This document shows positions 1-11,170 of a stretch of 64,000 nt of DNA, in pieces. Both the position numbers and the translations under genes were made by a program. Positions within the stretch are counted from its first letter, which is position 1, and every line of letters starts with the position of its first letter. The DNA comes from Halichoerus grypus (taxonomy: Eukaryota > Chordata > Mammalia > Carnivora > Phocidae), in NCBI RefSeq assembly GCF_964656455.1, contig NC_135725.1, positions 53,637,688 to 53,701,687 of the forward strand. Direction: 5' to 3'. The notes beneath the pieces are model-generated. The model ran no database searches and was not told where the DNA came from. It saw nothing but the letters and a program-made list of their open reading frames with translations.

Positions 1-140
1 TTTGGGTTTTTCTTGCTGTGTTTCCCTTTCTTTACTTTTATCACAGTGCAGGTGGGCTGTCAGCGCTGTAGGTCATGGTCTCAGGGGAGGTACATGCCAC
101 CCAGAAGAGCCCAAGTCTGGTTCAGTTCTTTCTGGCTTTT

Positions 141-375
141 TTCTTTTCTTTTTTTTTTTAAGGTTGTTTTTTTTTTAAGGTTTTTTTTTTTTTTTTTAAT
201 ATTTTATTTATTTGACAGAGTGCAAGAGAGCGCAAGCAGGGGGAGCAGGAGAAGGAGAGGGAGAAGCAGGGTCCCCCCTGAGCAGGGAGCCCGATGTGGG
301 GCTCAATCCCAGGACCCTGGGATCATGACCTGAGCAGAAGGCAGACGCTTAACCATCTGAGCCACCCAGGCGCCC
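141..375 (-). mobile_element. Can-SINE with long T-rich tail
   Basis: tRNA-derived carnivoran SINE in antisense, ending in the reverse complement of the head motif (GAGCCACCCAGGCGCC). The T-rich left end is unusually long and broken by two AAGG blocks, so the tail has expanded or diverged. A 9-bp direct repeat (ctggctttt) at 132-140 and 376-384 is the probable target-site duplication (TSD). The open frame from position 13 is a read-through of this repeat. Confidence 0.92.
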
Positions 376-384
376 CTGGCTTTT

Positions 385-989
385 GTTTTTCAATAGCCTG
401 AATGCTTAGGAGAACTGAAAGTGTCTGCTAATGTTAGGAAGGATAGGAAGGATAGAAAAAGCAGAGTGGAAGAAACATGAAGGACGAAAAAGCCTCAGGC
501 CGGCTGAAGAGAGGAGAGGTGTGGTAAGAGGACTTCATATCCTGAGGACAGGTACCCAGAAGAATGACAAGGGACTGGACGCCCTCGACACAGGGCCCCA
601 GCCCCAGGCCCCAAGTCTGACTGCTGAACCTGCAGGAACTACAAGGAGGATATTTCAATATCCGGGTAAACAAATGATTATTGTCCATGTCTCTTTTGTC
701 TGTGATACCAGGGCGTGGTGTAAATCTGGGGATCATGGCCCAACCCTGCAGAGCTGGGGAAAGATTCAAACTCTACCAATGGCTTCAGTTAATATTTTTC
801 CAGACTGTAGAAATACAAATTCCAGAATACAATTTGTATGAGCTATAAAAAGTAAATTTTGGCCCTCCTGAGATTGAGGCTAAGATACATACCTAAAACA
901 CAAGGTTAACTTGCTTGGAAGGAACTAATTTATAAATGTCTGATCTCCACCTCATAAGATAGTTATTTTTTAATTAATTATTCTAAAGA
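385..989. other. Unassigned stretch, no gene
   Basis: Fairly G/C- and purine-rich up to about 640, then AT-rich. It carries overlapping open frames on both strands (136 codons at 431-841 plus, 111 codons at 434-769 minus) with no recognisable domain. I see no splice or codon evidence that either is translated. Confidence 0.4.
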
Positions 990-1455
990 CAAATCTGATC
1001 ATGCACGTTAAAACTCTTCCTTGTCCTCAAGATAAATCCCAAACTCCTTTGAATGGCTCTTCTGACTTCTCTGCATCAACTTCAAGGTCATCTATCTTTG
1101 CTCTGCCCCCCTTTGCTTTGTGCTGCAGGGATGCCCAAGGACTGGCAAGTTGACAAACACAATTTACATTCCCAATAGCACAGGCTGTTCTCTGTTTTGA
1201 ATGTCCTTCACTTACCTCTCATGCACCAGAGCTACTTCCTCCCCTGCCTGCCATCTCTTAACTCTGCCTAACTTGTGCTCAACCATCAGAACCAGACCTC
1301 AACCCTCTGGAAACCCTCATTCAAATTCCTAGGAAACTGAATGTGTAGTCCTACTGTGTGCCCCCATTTTACTCAGTGCTTATTTCCAGGATGGTCCCTC
1401 AGAACAATACTGGGCACAGAGTAGTACTGAGTAAATACTTATTGAATACATGTAT
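990..1455 (+). mobile_element. L2 LINE 3' end
   Basis: Order of motifs matches the L2 3' region: aaaactcttccttg ... cccaaactcctt ... tggctcttctgac, then the closing block 'gggcacagagtagtactgagtaaatacttattgaata'-like (about 1412-1450), equivalent to the L2 terminal 'cacatagtaggcgctcaataaatatttgttgaa'. Heavily diverged, so old. Confidence 0.7.
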
Positions 1456-2905
1456 AACTCTTGCCAAGTCAGCTATGTGACCCTGCATTCAAGATTCCTT
1501 TTCTGTAAGTAATCAAATAAAAGAATGATATTGACTATGTGATAAGTTTTTGAACAGCGGAAAAATCACAGAAAATCATGGAATAGGAGAACTGCAAAGG
1601 ACATGAATCCTATGATGTGACCCCCAGCCAATCTTCCCCAACCCATTTTCAAAGAGAAGAAGTAACTTCTACCTTCATATCCCAGTAGCTAACATGAGGC
1701 GGGTACATAGTAGACATGATGGAGGAAGGAAGGAAGAGAAGAAGGACGGTGGTTAATTAGTGGCAGATTTAGGGCCAGGCTTCCCTCCCTCTGACCACTG
1801 GCCCCACTCTCTTCCAGAGTCTTTAGGGATCAGTCGCTCACCTGCGAGAAGAGGTTTCTTGGCAATATTATTCCACTGCTTCTCATTATACGTTGTTTTA
1901 GATTCAGAACACTTCTGTCATACGAATGCAAGCAATTAAATATTTTCCACATGAGCCACTCCCTCTTCTGGCAGAACTCAAACTGTTTAATAACACTGAG
2001 GGAGGAAAAAAAAAAACCTCCTCCTGGAACTTCATTTTTCATGATAAATTAGATATTTGGTGATTTAGATTAAACTTGCAGTGGCAAATAAACTGCCGCC
2101 ATGTCCCCAGACATATACACTATGGTATGGATGTCAGATCCTTTCTAGTAAGTTTTCAAAATGACTCTCAAATACGTAACGACATCATTCCAGATTAAAT
2201 GACAGTTTTGAGCATGTGAAAACCCTAAGCAGCATTTATAGGAGTTAGAGGCACTAATATAAAACAGTGAATAACCATGCCATGCTTAATTTGCTGTTCT
2301 TTTTCATTTCCCTGCAGACAGCTCAGTGTCTCTTTGCTGTTTAGAAGCGTGTTTTACAACACCTCCATGAGCATTTCCGCCTCCATCTGGGCAGGTATGA
2401 TCCATTTTACCTGCTACTGCGTTACTCCTTGCCATCACACAGATCTGCCACACAAGGAGAGACGGGCTGGCCCGGCTTCTTTCTAATACAGGTGTTCTGC
2501 TACGATCTGGGGCTGCACTTCAGGTGTCTGAACTTGACCACCTCATGTTCTGTCAGTGGCCACAGAGCTCATACGGGGAAGGGAAGAAAAATGAGAACCC
2601 TTGTCAGAGACATGGTATAGTGTAAAATTGCTTTTCTAATTGTTTGGCTCCAAAGTGAGGTTCAGGAAAAACACAGGGCTAGAATATAACTGATTAGCAA
2701 GTATGGTATTAGTCAATGATTTCAAATGCAAAATGTTTTTATGTTGAGGTAATACTGATAAATGAGGCGAATATAAATCAAATAGGTTCTTTAAAAAATA
2801 AAAGGCAGGAGGAGGACCTGGCAATCTAATTTTCATTGAGCAAGAATGACTCATATTCAAGATATATTTATGAACATATACTCCTTGTTCTACAGTCCAG
2901 CAGCC
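1456..2905. other. Mostly unique non-coding DNA
   Basis: No recognisable gene. Around 1590-1770 a weak MIR-like reverse segment may be present. Open frames at 1830-2042 (minus) and 2277-2620 (plus) are short and without recognisable homology. A purine-rich patch lies near 1720-1750. Confidence 0.4.
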
Positions 2906-3088
2906 TTTTTTTTTTTTTTTAGATTTTTTTTTTTTTTTTAAGAGGAGGAAGAACAGAGAAAGAATCTTAAGCAGGCTCCATACATAGAACATAGACCAGT
3001 GCAGGGCTAGATCTCACAACCCTGAGATCATGACATGAGCCAAAATCAAGAGTTGGACGCTTAACTTAAAGAGCCACCCAGATGCCAC
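2906..3088 (-). mobile_element. Old Can-SINE, antisense
   Basis: Poly-T start, then 'gggctagatctcacaaccctgagatcatgac', 'agagttggacgcttaac' and 'gagccacccagatgcc'. The older subfamily wording (ctcacaaccctgagatc, aaaatcaagagttgg) and many substitutions set it apart from the younger copies in the window. Confidence 0.85.
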
Positions 3089-3261
3089 ATTTTTCTTTTA
3101 ATTTCTGATGTAGGGTAGTCCCCAGGGCCCATCATTGTAATCATTCTTTCCTATGGCTTCAGTTCTTTCTCTTTATAGCTTTTGTCCATCTGACTTAGCT
3201 CTAGAGACCAACTTCCATTCTACAGTAATCCAAATATCCACATTCTCCATTCTGTCTCCAA

Positions 3262-3365
3262 GAACAAGAGCTACCATTTATTGAACACTTACTGTATTTA
3301 AGATACTGTGCCATGCATATTACAGACATTATCTCATTTAATACTCACAGAAATCCAATGACTTT
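3262..3365 (-). mobile_element. MIR-type fragment
   Basis: 'ccatttattgaacacttactgt ... ctgtgccatgcatatta ... atctcatttaatactcaca' reads as the reverse complement of a MIR 3' half. Diverged; an alternative ancient repeat with the same 'attgagcacttactatgtgcca' block is possible. Confidence 0.5.
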
Positions 3366-4214
3366 CAAATCTTTACCTTTATTCAGAACTTCCTGAGTCC
3401 TAAAATATTTCCTCTAATTGTCTAACAAGCCTCTCAAATGTAACCTTTCACCAACTAAGCCTGTGTTTCCTCCTACCACATCCTATTCTTAGTCAAGCAC
3501 CAGGGACTCATTCTGGTCTCTTCTCCCTCCTGCCAACATCTTGTTACAAAACTTTATGAATGTAGCACCCAGATATTTCTTAACTCTCTTACTCCCCATA
3601 AGAACTCTTTACTAACTCATCCATAGCCATTTCCAAACATATTTCTTAGTGTTAACAAATTTATTCCTTCTGTGTTTACACATTGGCAAGACAGTGGCAG
3701 AAGAAGACATGTCCATATATATGCTACAGGGACAGAAATCTGATGGGGCTATAGAGAAGGTCTACAGGTGTAACTCAACTAATGTGAGTTCACTCCTGGG
3801 TGAGTTACAGATCAAGACTATCCCAGGTGGAGTTGTCACACAAAGGAAACTTTATTTGAAACAAATAAGGCAATCACAGGGAATAACTTCTAAAGCTCTG
3901 ACTCTCAGAGTAGGAGTGGGTTGGTTTCTTTGATTAAGGGTTAGGATGAATAAATATTCAGAAAAGGGAACTTTGTCATCACAGGAAAAGGCGGGCATAA
4001 GGTTGCTCAGTTCTAGTTAGAAAACAAGCCTATACAGGCATTCTATGTTGTTAATGAAGCTTATACCCCTCCTAAGGCGGAAACCTTAACATTATAATGA
4101 AGAAAGGTAACCACTGGAAAAGAGGAAAGGGCTATGGGCAAGCTCTCCAGAGTCAGTATAAACTGGATGTGGTCTTGAGCTGGTGATGTCAGGTAAGGAA
4201 TGCAGGGCCTTGCT
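3366..4214. other. Unassigned stretch, possible old LTR
   Basis: Contains a 94-codon frame (3649-3933) of no recognised family. The segment 3700-4210 is less AT-rich than its flanks and includes 'ctttattt' near 3850, which would be a polyadenylation signal on the minus strand. That loosely suggests a diverged antisense retroviral LTR interrupted by the L1 at 4221, but no LTR family could be named. Confidence 0.25.
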
Positions 4215-4220
4215 TACTTT

Positions 4221-4577
4221 TTTTTTTTTTTTATTATGTTATGTTAATCACCATACATTACATCATTAGTTTTTGATGTAGTGTTCCATGATTCATTGTT
4301 TGCGTATAACACCCAGTGCTCCATTCAATATATGCCCTCTTTAATACCCATCACCAGGCTAACCCATTCCCTCACCCCCTCCCCTCTAGAACCCTCAGTT
4401 TGTTTCTCAGAGTCCATAGTCTCTCATGGTTCATATCCCCCTCCAATTCCCCCCCCCCTTCATTTTTCCCTTCCTACTATCTTCTTCTTCTTTTTTTTTA
4501 AACATATAATGTATTATTTGTTTCAGAGGTACAGGTCTGTGATTCATCAGTCTTACACAATTCACAGCACTCACCAT
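4221..4577 (-). mobile_element. L1 3' UTR, 5'-truncated, antisense
   Basis: Poly-T at the left end, then the reverse complement of the carnivore L1 tail: 'gttatgttaatcaccatacattacatcat', 'aacacccagtgctccattc', 'gaaccctcagtttgtttctc', an internal T-rich/ctt tract near 4480-4500, and 'ttatttgtttcagaggtacag'. It parallels the L1 copies at 35464-35736 and 53096-53367. A short repeat 'tactttt' at 4215-4221 and 4577-4583 may be the TSD, though the poly-T blurs it. The 137-codon frame at 4281-4694 is antisense to this repeat and not a gene. Confidence 0.88.
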
Positions 4578-4583
4578 ACTTTT

Positions 4584-6580
4584 AAGACAGCACTAGGAGA
4601 CTTACCACTGATTTATTTACTGTCTCTGATACAGTTAGGCTATTTCCCGGCCTGGTTGAAACTGTTAATTTTTGCCTTCCTTTTGTTCTCTTAAAATCCT
4701 TAACTACTGAAGTTTTTGGTTTTTGTTCTGTTTTGTTAATTCTGACACCTCCAAGGAAGTTCTACAAGAAGTGTGCTTGGGCAAATAGGGTGCAGATCAC
4801 AGAAAATAGCTGGGGGGCTAAAATTATTTCTCTTTCTTCTTCTGGAAACCCCTGACTCTTTCTGCTTACATAGGCAGGCACCAAAGATTTTATGAGGATA
4901 TAGAAATATCTGGGGGGAAGGAAAGAGAAAGACTGACAGGACTGACTAGTTCTTCCTGGTCTCTGTGAAGATTTGGGGAGAAAAATACATTTAGTTATGT
5001 GAAAATGCTAACTGTTTAATAAGTAGCTAACCTTGGTTACTGAAACATGTTTTATTTCTCTTTGAATCATTTTTGGTCCGCACATGACTTTCAACTCTTA
5101 TTACATTAGTTTATGCTGATCAACATGGCTGTCTTTCAAGAGAACATTATCCTTCAGCAAAAAAAGAACCAAAAGGCAGTATGCCCAGATAGTGGCAATC
5201 ATTTGCAAATAGACAAACTAATGAGTCTCTTAGAAAGAGCCTCTAAATGACTAATGTGAGCTAGGAAGGTCCATCAGATAAATGCCTATTTTTGTGCATC
5301 TTCTTTAATTGACTTTGACTGACAAGTTGACTAATAACTTTGATGTCAAGGGCTTATGTCTTTTCCATTCTGTCACAAGCTGTAAACAATTTCATGCTGA
5401 GTATGATAAAAATGAGACTTTCTGTGTTAAAGGAGAAGGAAATAATTTCAATTGCTAAAAAATTCAGATATCTTTTATTCCAGATATTTATATTTGGTAT
5501 TCCAGCATATATACACTTTCATACATTTTAAAAACTTCCTGTTAACTTTGCTCTTTGCAACAAGGAAAAGGATAAAAAGGTAAAACAATAAAAGTAAAAA
5601 GATAAAGAGTTCAGTTTATTTTGAATTCAGTTTAAAGTTTACAACATGATATTTATATGTCTTAATCTAAAATTGCTTCAATTTCCCCAGTTTGTGCAAG
5701 GGGTGATTCAATTTCAGATTAATTCAGATTGCCTCAGTAATAGAGCTATTGTCTGCTAAATAAATCCATCATGATAACAGTGCTGTCCATTTAAAGTAGA
5801 ATGTTCTCTGTTTTCTGAGATCTGAGGTTTGATACTGGTTTTGATTTTGCTAAAGAATTATAACATCGCTTTATAATTCTTTCTTTAAGAGAAACTGTGT
5901 CAAAAATCCAAGAGAATGATACTCATCAATACTGGTCTTTAGTTTTTGTTTTAAAAACACTTTTTTTTTTTTTTTTTCAAGGTTAAATACAAAAAATCCA
6001 AAAGAGGATATGTATGTGTTTGTGACCTACAAATTCCTAGGAGATATTTTCAGCAATTGACATTAAGGAAAGTATTAACGCCTTATTCATGATAAAGGAT
6101 TTTCATTTTTCAAATTTCCCAATAGCTTTACAATTATGAAGACATTCAGATGGGATAATGGCATGAATTTTTTTTTTTTTTAACTTACTAGTGATTTCAA
6201 ACAGAACTGTCAAACCATTCTGTGCTAAAAAGAGCTCTTGGTGCAGCTGTTATATGACCTATTTTTTTTTTTCTTACTCCATTTTGTGGCTCTCTTACAG
6301 TTAAGATATAGAAAAAGATTTAGACTGGGACAGTAAGGGAGAAGCAACATAAAAGTTAAATAATGCAATATGATAAGACTTGATGTGTACAAACACTTGA
6401 AATCCTTTTTTTAAAAATATTTGCATACAAAGTGGGAATACTTAATATTAATGATGAGGGTCAAAATACGCATAATGAGGATTCTGTTCATATTCATTTG
6501 GTAAAAAACAATCAGCAGCTATATCTAAACCAACCTGGCCAAGGAATATGTGTTCTGGATGCATAAAGGGGTTAGTTTTA
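4584..6580. other. AT-rich unique non-coding DNA
   Basis: No gene seen. Short T-runs occur near 5960-5977, 6168-6181 and 6262-6272. The only frame above 60 codons (5340-5531) shows no recognisable domain. Confidence 0.5.
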
Positions 6581-6582
6581 AG

Positions 6583-6586
6583 GTGT

Positions 6587-6627
<41 letters not shown>
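6583..6627. repeat. (GT)n microsatellite
   Basis: Alternating GT over about 45 bp, interrupted once near 6590 (gtgtgtctgtg). Confidence 0.95.
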
Positions 6628-6628
<1 letters not shown>

Positions 6629-7334
6629 AATCTTCATTAGTTTTAACATCTTTGAAAGTTGTTTCTTGTTGTTAAGCTTATCTGATTACTTTATAGTTCA
6701 GTTGTCTGCCAGAAATTGAAATCTTTGACTCTAGTTAGAAAACCTTCTGCTAAAATAAAGTTCAAAAAAAGCTATTGTAATATAAGGAAAAGAGAGAGCT
6801 TGACTTTATTAGAAAAACAACAAAGAAAGTACTACGTTCTAGTAGCTAATTAAAATGTACAAAAATAGAATCGTATTAGACAAAATAAGTATTCTATTCT
6901 ACAAAGATAGCAAAGCAGAAAAAGGCATGGAACTAAACATGAATAAAATTAATATTAAGACTGATAAATTTCTTTCATGGTTCAGTCCCTTTAACTATTC
7001 AATACAAATTAGTTTACACAACATTTCTATTAATATCCTTCAGGGGTAAAAATTCAGTGAAATCATTAGGAAACTAATCTTCTTCCACCACCTGAAATGA
7101 ATGCCATTAAAGCTTTATGTCTAAACCCTTTTTCTAATGACAAGTTAGCAGTCAGAACAAAGGCTACATGTGAGAATTCTGAAGGAAGTTACTTTGACAA
7201 TGGTGGCTGTGGGGTCTTGAGATAAGTCTTGTGAAAAGTCAGTGATGTGAGTGGACACAGAAGGTCACAAAAATATGATAGTGATGCTGATGAAGATATT
7301 CATGACTTGAGTGCATATAATGGATTTGCTTGTT
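6628..7334. other. AT-rich unique non-coding DNA
   Basis: No gene or strong repeat recognised. A 64-codon frame at 6855-7049 is Lys/Asn/Ile-rich, as random AT-rich DNA would give. Confidence 0.5.
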
Positions 7335-7460
7335 ATTTTATTTAAACCAGGCAAATAACCCTCTGAAGAGGGCAGAATACATATCATCATCACTTAATGA
7401 ACGATGAGACTGAAGCTCAGAGAAGTTAACTCTTTGCAGATGGTCACATGGAGCTATATT
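7335..7460 (-). mobile_element. MIR fragment, antisense
   Basis: 'gatgagactgaagctcagagaagttaac' followed by 'agatggtcacatggagct' is the reverse-strand MIR core (gatgaggaaactgaggctcagagaggttaa ... aaggtcacacagct). Confidence 0.7.
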
Positions 7461-7499
7461 ATAGTGGAATAACAATGAGTTCTCCACTGCTTGGGAATA

Positions 7500-7640
7500 C
7501 AGTGATTTTCCTATTTGGCCTGAACGTCTTTTTCTATAAAATACTGATAACAGTAACTATCACCAAGGGTTTCTGAGTGTATTAATGAGATAATGTATAT
7601 ATGGGGCTTGATATATTACCTAATATGTGGTTAATAATAC
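7500..7640 (+). mobile_element. MIR fragment, sense
   Basis: 'tttctataaaatactgataacagtaactat' then 'tgtattaatgagataatgtata' correspond to the MIR block 'tctgtaaaatggggataataatagtacctac ... ggattaaatgagataatgta'. It lies head-on to the antisense MIR just upstream. Confidence 0.65.
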
Positions 7641-7703
7641 TATTAATACTACTAATAATATTTCATTATTATTACATAACTAGTGAGTCACATTTGAACA
7701 TAC

Positions 7704-8079
7704 TGTATTAGTCAGCTAGGGCTGCTGTAACAAAATACCAGAGTTGGGGTGGCTTAAAAAACAGAAATTCATTTCCTTACAGTTCTGGAGGCTAGAAATC
7801 CAAGATCAAGGTTCTGGCAGATTTGGTTTCTGATGAGAGCTCTCTTCCTAGCTTGCAGACTGGCACCTCCTCACTGTGACCTCACATAGCCTTTTCTTTG
7901 TGGGTTCATACTCCTGGTGTCTCTTCTTTTAAGAACACCATTCCTATTGGATTAGGACCCTATCCCTATGACCTCCATTAACCTTAGTTACTTCTTTAAA
8001 GGTCTATCTATAAATATAGTCACACTGAGAATTAGGCTTCAACTTATGGATTTGGAAGGAATGTGTTCAGTCTATAACA
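7704..8079 (-). mobile_element. MLT1/MST-like MaLR LTR, antisense
   Basis: Begins TGTATTAGTCAGCTAGGGCT and ends at 'tctataaca', the reverse complement of a MaLR LTR (TG...CA ends). Internal landmarks are 'cagttctggaggctagaaatcc' and 'ctatgacctccattaacc'. Contiguous on its right with internal MaLR sequence, so this is the 3' LTR of an element on the minus strand. Confidence 0.85.
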
Positions 8080-8930
8080 TTCTGCTCTCTGACTTCCCAA
8101 ATTCATGTCCTTCTGGAGCACAATATATTCATCCCATCCCAACAGCCCCCAAAGTCTTAACCCATCCCAGCATCAACTCCAAGTCCAAAGTCTCATCTAC
8201 ATATCATCAAAATCTGGTATGGGTAAGACTTCATGTATGATTGATCCTGAAGCAAAACTCCTAGCTGTGAATCTATGGGACAAGACAAGTTACGTGCTTC
8301 CAAAATACAGTGGTAGAACAGACACAGGATTAGCAATAGCATTCCAAAGGAAGATGTCAGAAAGAAGAAAGGGGAAAGAGTCTTAAGCAAGTTCAAAACC
8401 TAACAAGGCATATTCCATTAAATAGTAAGACTTGAGAATACTCCTCTTTGGCTTTATGTTCCACCCTCCAGATCCATTTGGGCAGCAGCCCCACCTCCAA
8501 TCCCACTGGTGCAGAGGTCGTACCCCTTCAGCTCTTGATGGAGAACCTACCCCTTTGGACATGGGTGGCAGCCTTGCCCCTAAGGCTGATCTCTGAATCA
8601 CCCTCAGAGTCATTTTTCTCTTTTCTTGAAGGACAAGGAGTATTCACAGCTGGGTAGTGGATAGCTCTATTCTCTTGCCCTGTAGAATCCCAGAAACCCA
8701 AAAACCCTCAGTTATTTCATTTAGTCTATGTTCCCTTTTCAAACCAGTAGTCACTGTCTATGCTATTATAATCCTCGCTCTATTCCTGAGGTCTGATGGG
8801 ATGGCTGATAAAATCCATAGATAATCCCTTCTTAAAGTGATTTTCTAGCCATACCTTGCTGTTGTCTCTAAAATATGTTTTCTCATTTTTCACAATGTGG
8901 ATAGCTGAGAATTTTCTGAATATTTAAGCT
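8080..8930 (-). mobile_element. MaLR internal region remnant
   Basis: Directly abuts the LTR at 7704-8079. 'agcatcaactccaagtccaaagtctcatct', 'gtgcttccaaaatacagtgg' and 'tttggctttatgttccac' match the remembered antisense MaLR (MST/THE1-like) internal sequence. Two frames on each strand (60-93 codons) cross it but none shows a protein domain. No second LTR is visible on the right, so the element is incomplete; the right boundary is uncertain. Confidence 0.7.
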
Positions 8931-9000
8931 TGGTTCTTTTGTACTTAATTATTCCTTTTTCAATCCATCTCCCTCCTCTCACATTTTATTACAAGCAGTG

Positions 9001-9021
9001 TATACTATATACTATATACTG
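9001..9021. repeat. (TATAC/TATAT)n short tandem repeat
   Basis: 'tatactatatactatatact' is a 7-bp unit (tatacta) repeated nearly three times. Confidence 0.7.
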
Positions 9022-9240
9022 TAACACACATTGTACTATTTCATATCTCCATGACTTTGCTCATCCTGTTTTCCTGCAATACATAATGTTAAGAAACAAG
9101 AAACCTCAGGAAGAAACTGAACCACTAAACAGGGACTGTTCAATAGCAGGACCCTGTGATCCGTCATATCCACCAACTTATACTTAAAGTCAACAAACTT
9201 TTTTTTATTACTTTCCTATTCTTATCGAATTTCAACAAAT

Positions 9241-9444
9241 CCTTTTTTTTTTAAATATTTTATTTATTTATTTGACAGAGAGAGAGAGACACCGAGAGCA
9301 GGAACACAAGCAGGGGGAGTGGAAGAGGGAAAAGCAGGCTTCCCACCGAGCAGGGAGCCTGATGTGGGGCTCGATCCCAGGACCCTGGGATCATGACTTG
9401 AGCTGAAGGGAGATACCCAACGACTGAGCCACCCAGGTGCCCCT
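9241..9444 (-). mobile_element. Can-SINE, antisense, 13-bp TSD
   Basis: Poly-T, (GA)n, 'gaccctgggatcatgac', 'gagccacccaggtgcccc'. Perfect 13-bp TSD (aatttcaacaaat) at 9228-9240 and 9445-9457 defines the ends exactly. Confidence 0.95.
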
Positions 9445-9714
9445 AATTTCAACAAATTCTATCTGTGTAGCTGTATATCCCTTTCACAGTTGCCTGGGAA
9501 CACATGTGGTGCAGAAAGAGTGACCATGGGGTGAGTGAGGAGGAGTGCTTCATGGTCTGTAGCTAGAATGCTATAAGACTCTACGATGTTGAGATGAAGA
9601 AGTGATCATTCACTCTTCCTCTGTTGGGACCTCCCTCAAAGACCTACTATTCCAATCACACTGGAGTTGGTGTCATTGTTCACAAACTGGCTTTCCAAGC
9701 ACTAACATCCTATT

Positions 9715-10170
9715 ACAGAGCCTCTGTTTCCCAGACATGCAAAAGACCTTCCCAAGTACTTCTGCTTATGCAATGTTCTTTCATTCCCCTGGGCTGCCAT
9801 GCTTTTTCATATAATTGACCAGGAGTAAAAAAAAAAAAAAAAATTGACCAGGGGTTTAATGCTCCCTAAAGTCTCTCCTCTGCCTGAAAAGACCCATACT
9901 TCCAGCCCCAGATTAAATGGCATCTCCTCTACGTAGTCTTCCCTCATATCTCTAGGCAGAGGTAATTACTCCCCCAACTATGCCTTCATAGAATTATAAC
10001 TGTGATAATATGTTATTAGTTTACAGGTTTGCTTCTCTCACTCACATGTGAAGTCTTGAGAGCAAAGGTTTTATCTTATTAATTTCTCCATCTTCAAGGC
10101 TAAATACAGCATCTGGTATACAGAAGGTACTTAATAAATGTGTGGGCGATAAATGAATGAATGACTGCAG
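9715..10170 (+). mobile_element. L2 LINE 3' end
   Basis: 'tcttccctcatatctctaggcag', 'gagagcaaaggttttatcttatt', 'ggtacttaataaatgtgtg' and the terminal 'aaatgaatgaatga' reproduce the L2 3' end in order. Interrupted by a short poly-A at 9828-9843, where 'aattgaccagg' is repeated on both sides (9814-9824, 9842-9852), suggesting a tiny local duplication or an A-rich insertion. Confidence 0.75.
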
Positions 10171-10288
10171 TGCATTTCTTTCCCCACCCTTCTGAATTTT
10201 TTCTGAGCCAAAAGCTGGTACTTACCTTTATTAAGACCTGCAGTCCTCTACAACCCATTCTAGATTCAGACATAGAATAAATAGACCA

Positions 10289-10479
10289 GGGATACCAGGG
10301 TGGCTCAGTCGATTAAGCGTCTGCCTTCAGCTCAGGTCATGATCCCAGGGTCCTGGGATCGAGTCCCACATCGGGCTCCCTGCTCAGCGGGGAGCCTGCT
10401 TCTCCCTCTGCCTGCCGCTCCCCCTGCTTGTGCACGCACTCTCTCTGACATATAAATAAGTAAAATCTTTAAAAAAAAT
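10289..10479 (+). mobile_element. Can-SINE, sense, 13-bp TSD
   Basis: Head 'gataccagggtggctcag' (diverged), body 'atgatcccagggtcctggga', A-rich tail. TSD aataaatagacca at 10276-10288 and 10480-10492. Confidence 0.95.
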
Positions 10480-10744
10480 AATAAATAGACCAACTTCTCT
10501 TTCAATCTTTGTAAGAATTAAGCTCTATTAATGGGGCCCAGCATTGTTTATGGCTGTGTTTCAATTGTCAATAGCTGCAAAACTAATCAGCATTCTTTAC
10601 TCTGCATGAGTAGATCAACAGAATTATAAAAATCATTAATGAAGTACTGTGTTACATTTTAAAATTTCTCTATTCCCTCATGTCTGCCTATACTTTTGGT
10701 CATCTTCTTCCCCTCTATACAATTACTGACAACTGCAGTTTCAA

Positions 10745-11170
10745 AATCTCACATGATTCTGGTTAGCTATTTGCCCAAACTACGTTTTGTCCTTCCTGGA
10801 CACATAAGTAGGCTATTTTTCCCAGCCTCCATTGTATTGGTGAGTTCTGGCCAATGAAACATGAGTCAAAGTGTGGTCCACCACCTCTGAGCCTGGCCCA
10901 CAAAAACCACTACATGTTTTCCTTATGTCTTTTCCCCTTCTACCAGCTAAATGAAATGAAAACAGGGTGATCTTGAAAGTCACATTTTTAAAACAGCAAG
11001 CCACAAGATGGAAGGGCCCCAGATCTTTGAATATCTACTTACATAATAGTTGATCATGTACCAGCCACCTTATTTTTGACTTTAAATGACTAAGAAATAA
11101 ATTTCTATTGTGCTTAAACTATTATATGTATCTTGGGATTTGTTTGTCATTGAACTTAGTATTATCTTAT
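10745..11170 (+). mobile_element. MLT1-like LTR
   Basis: 'gttctggccaatgaaacatgag', 'tgtcttttccccttctaccagct', 'caagatggaagggccccagatc' and 'aaataaatttctattgtgcttaaac' follow the order of a mammalian MaLR-type LTR ending in a polyadenylation signal. Family name is from memory; the ends are not sharp. Confidence 0.6.

Noticed and set aside
431..841. 136-codon frame overlapped by a 111-codon frame on the other strand
   Set aside because: No recognisable domain, no splice context and dual-strand openness, which is common by chance in GC-richer patches.
3649..3933. 94-codon frame with an N-terminal hydrophobic start resembling a signal peptide
   Set aside because: No family resemblance, no exon boundaries and a possible old LTR context. 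A short hydrophobic start is expected by chance in T-rich DNA.
4281..4694. 137-codon plus-strand open frame, the longest in the window
   Set aside because: It is antisense to an L1 3' UTR (4221-4577) and runs into unrelated flanking DNA. The composition (Phe/Ser/Pro/Leu from poly-T and CT-rich tracts) reflects the repeat.
10289..10479. tRNA-like A and B boxes (tggctcag, gggatcgagtccc)
   Set aside because: These belong to the tRNA-derived head of Can-SINEs, as in all 24 copies. No cloverleaf-forming intact tRNA gene was seen.
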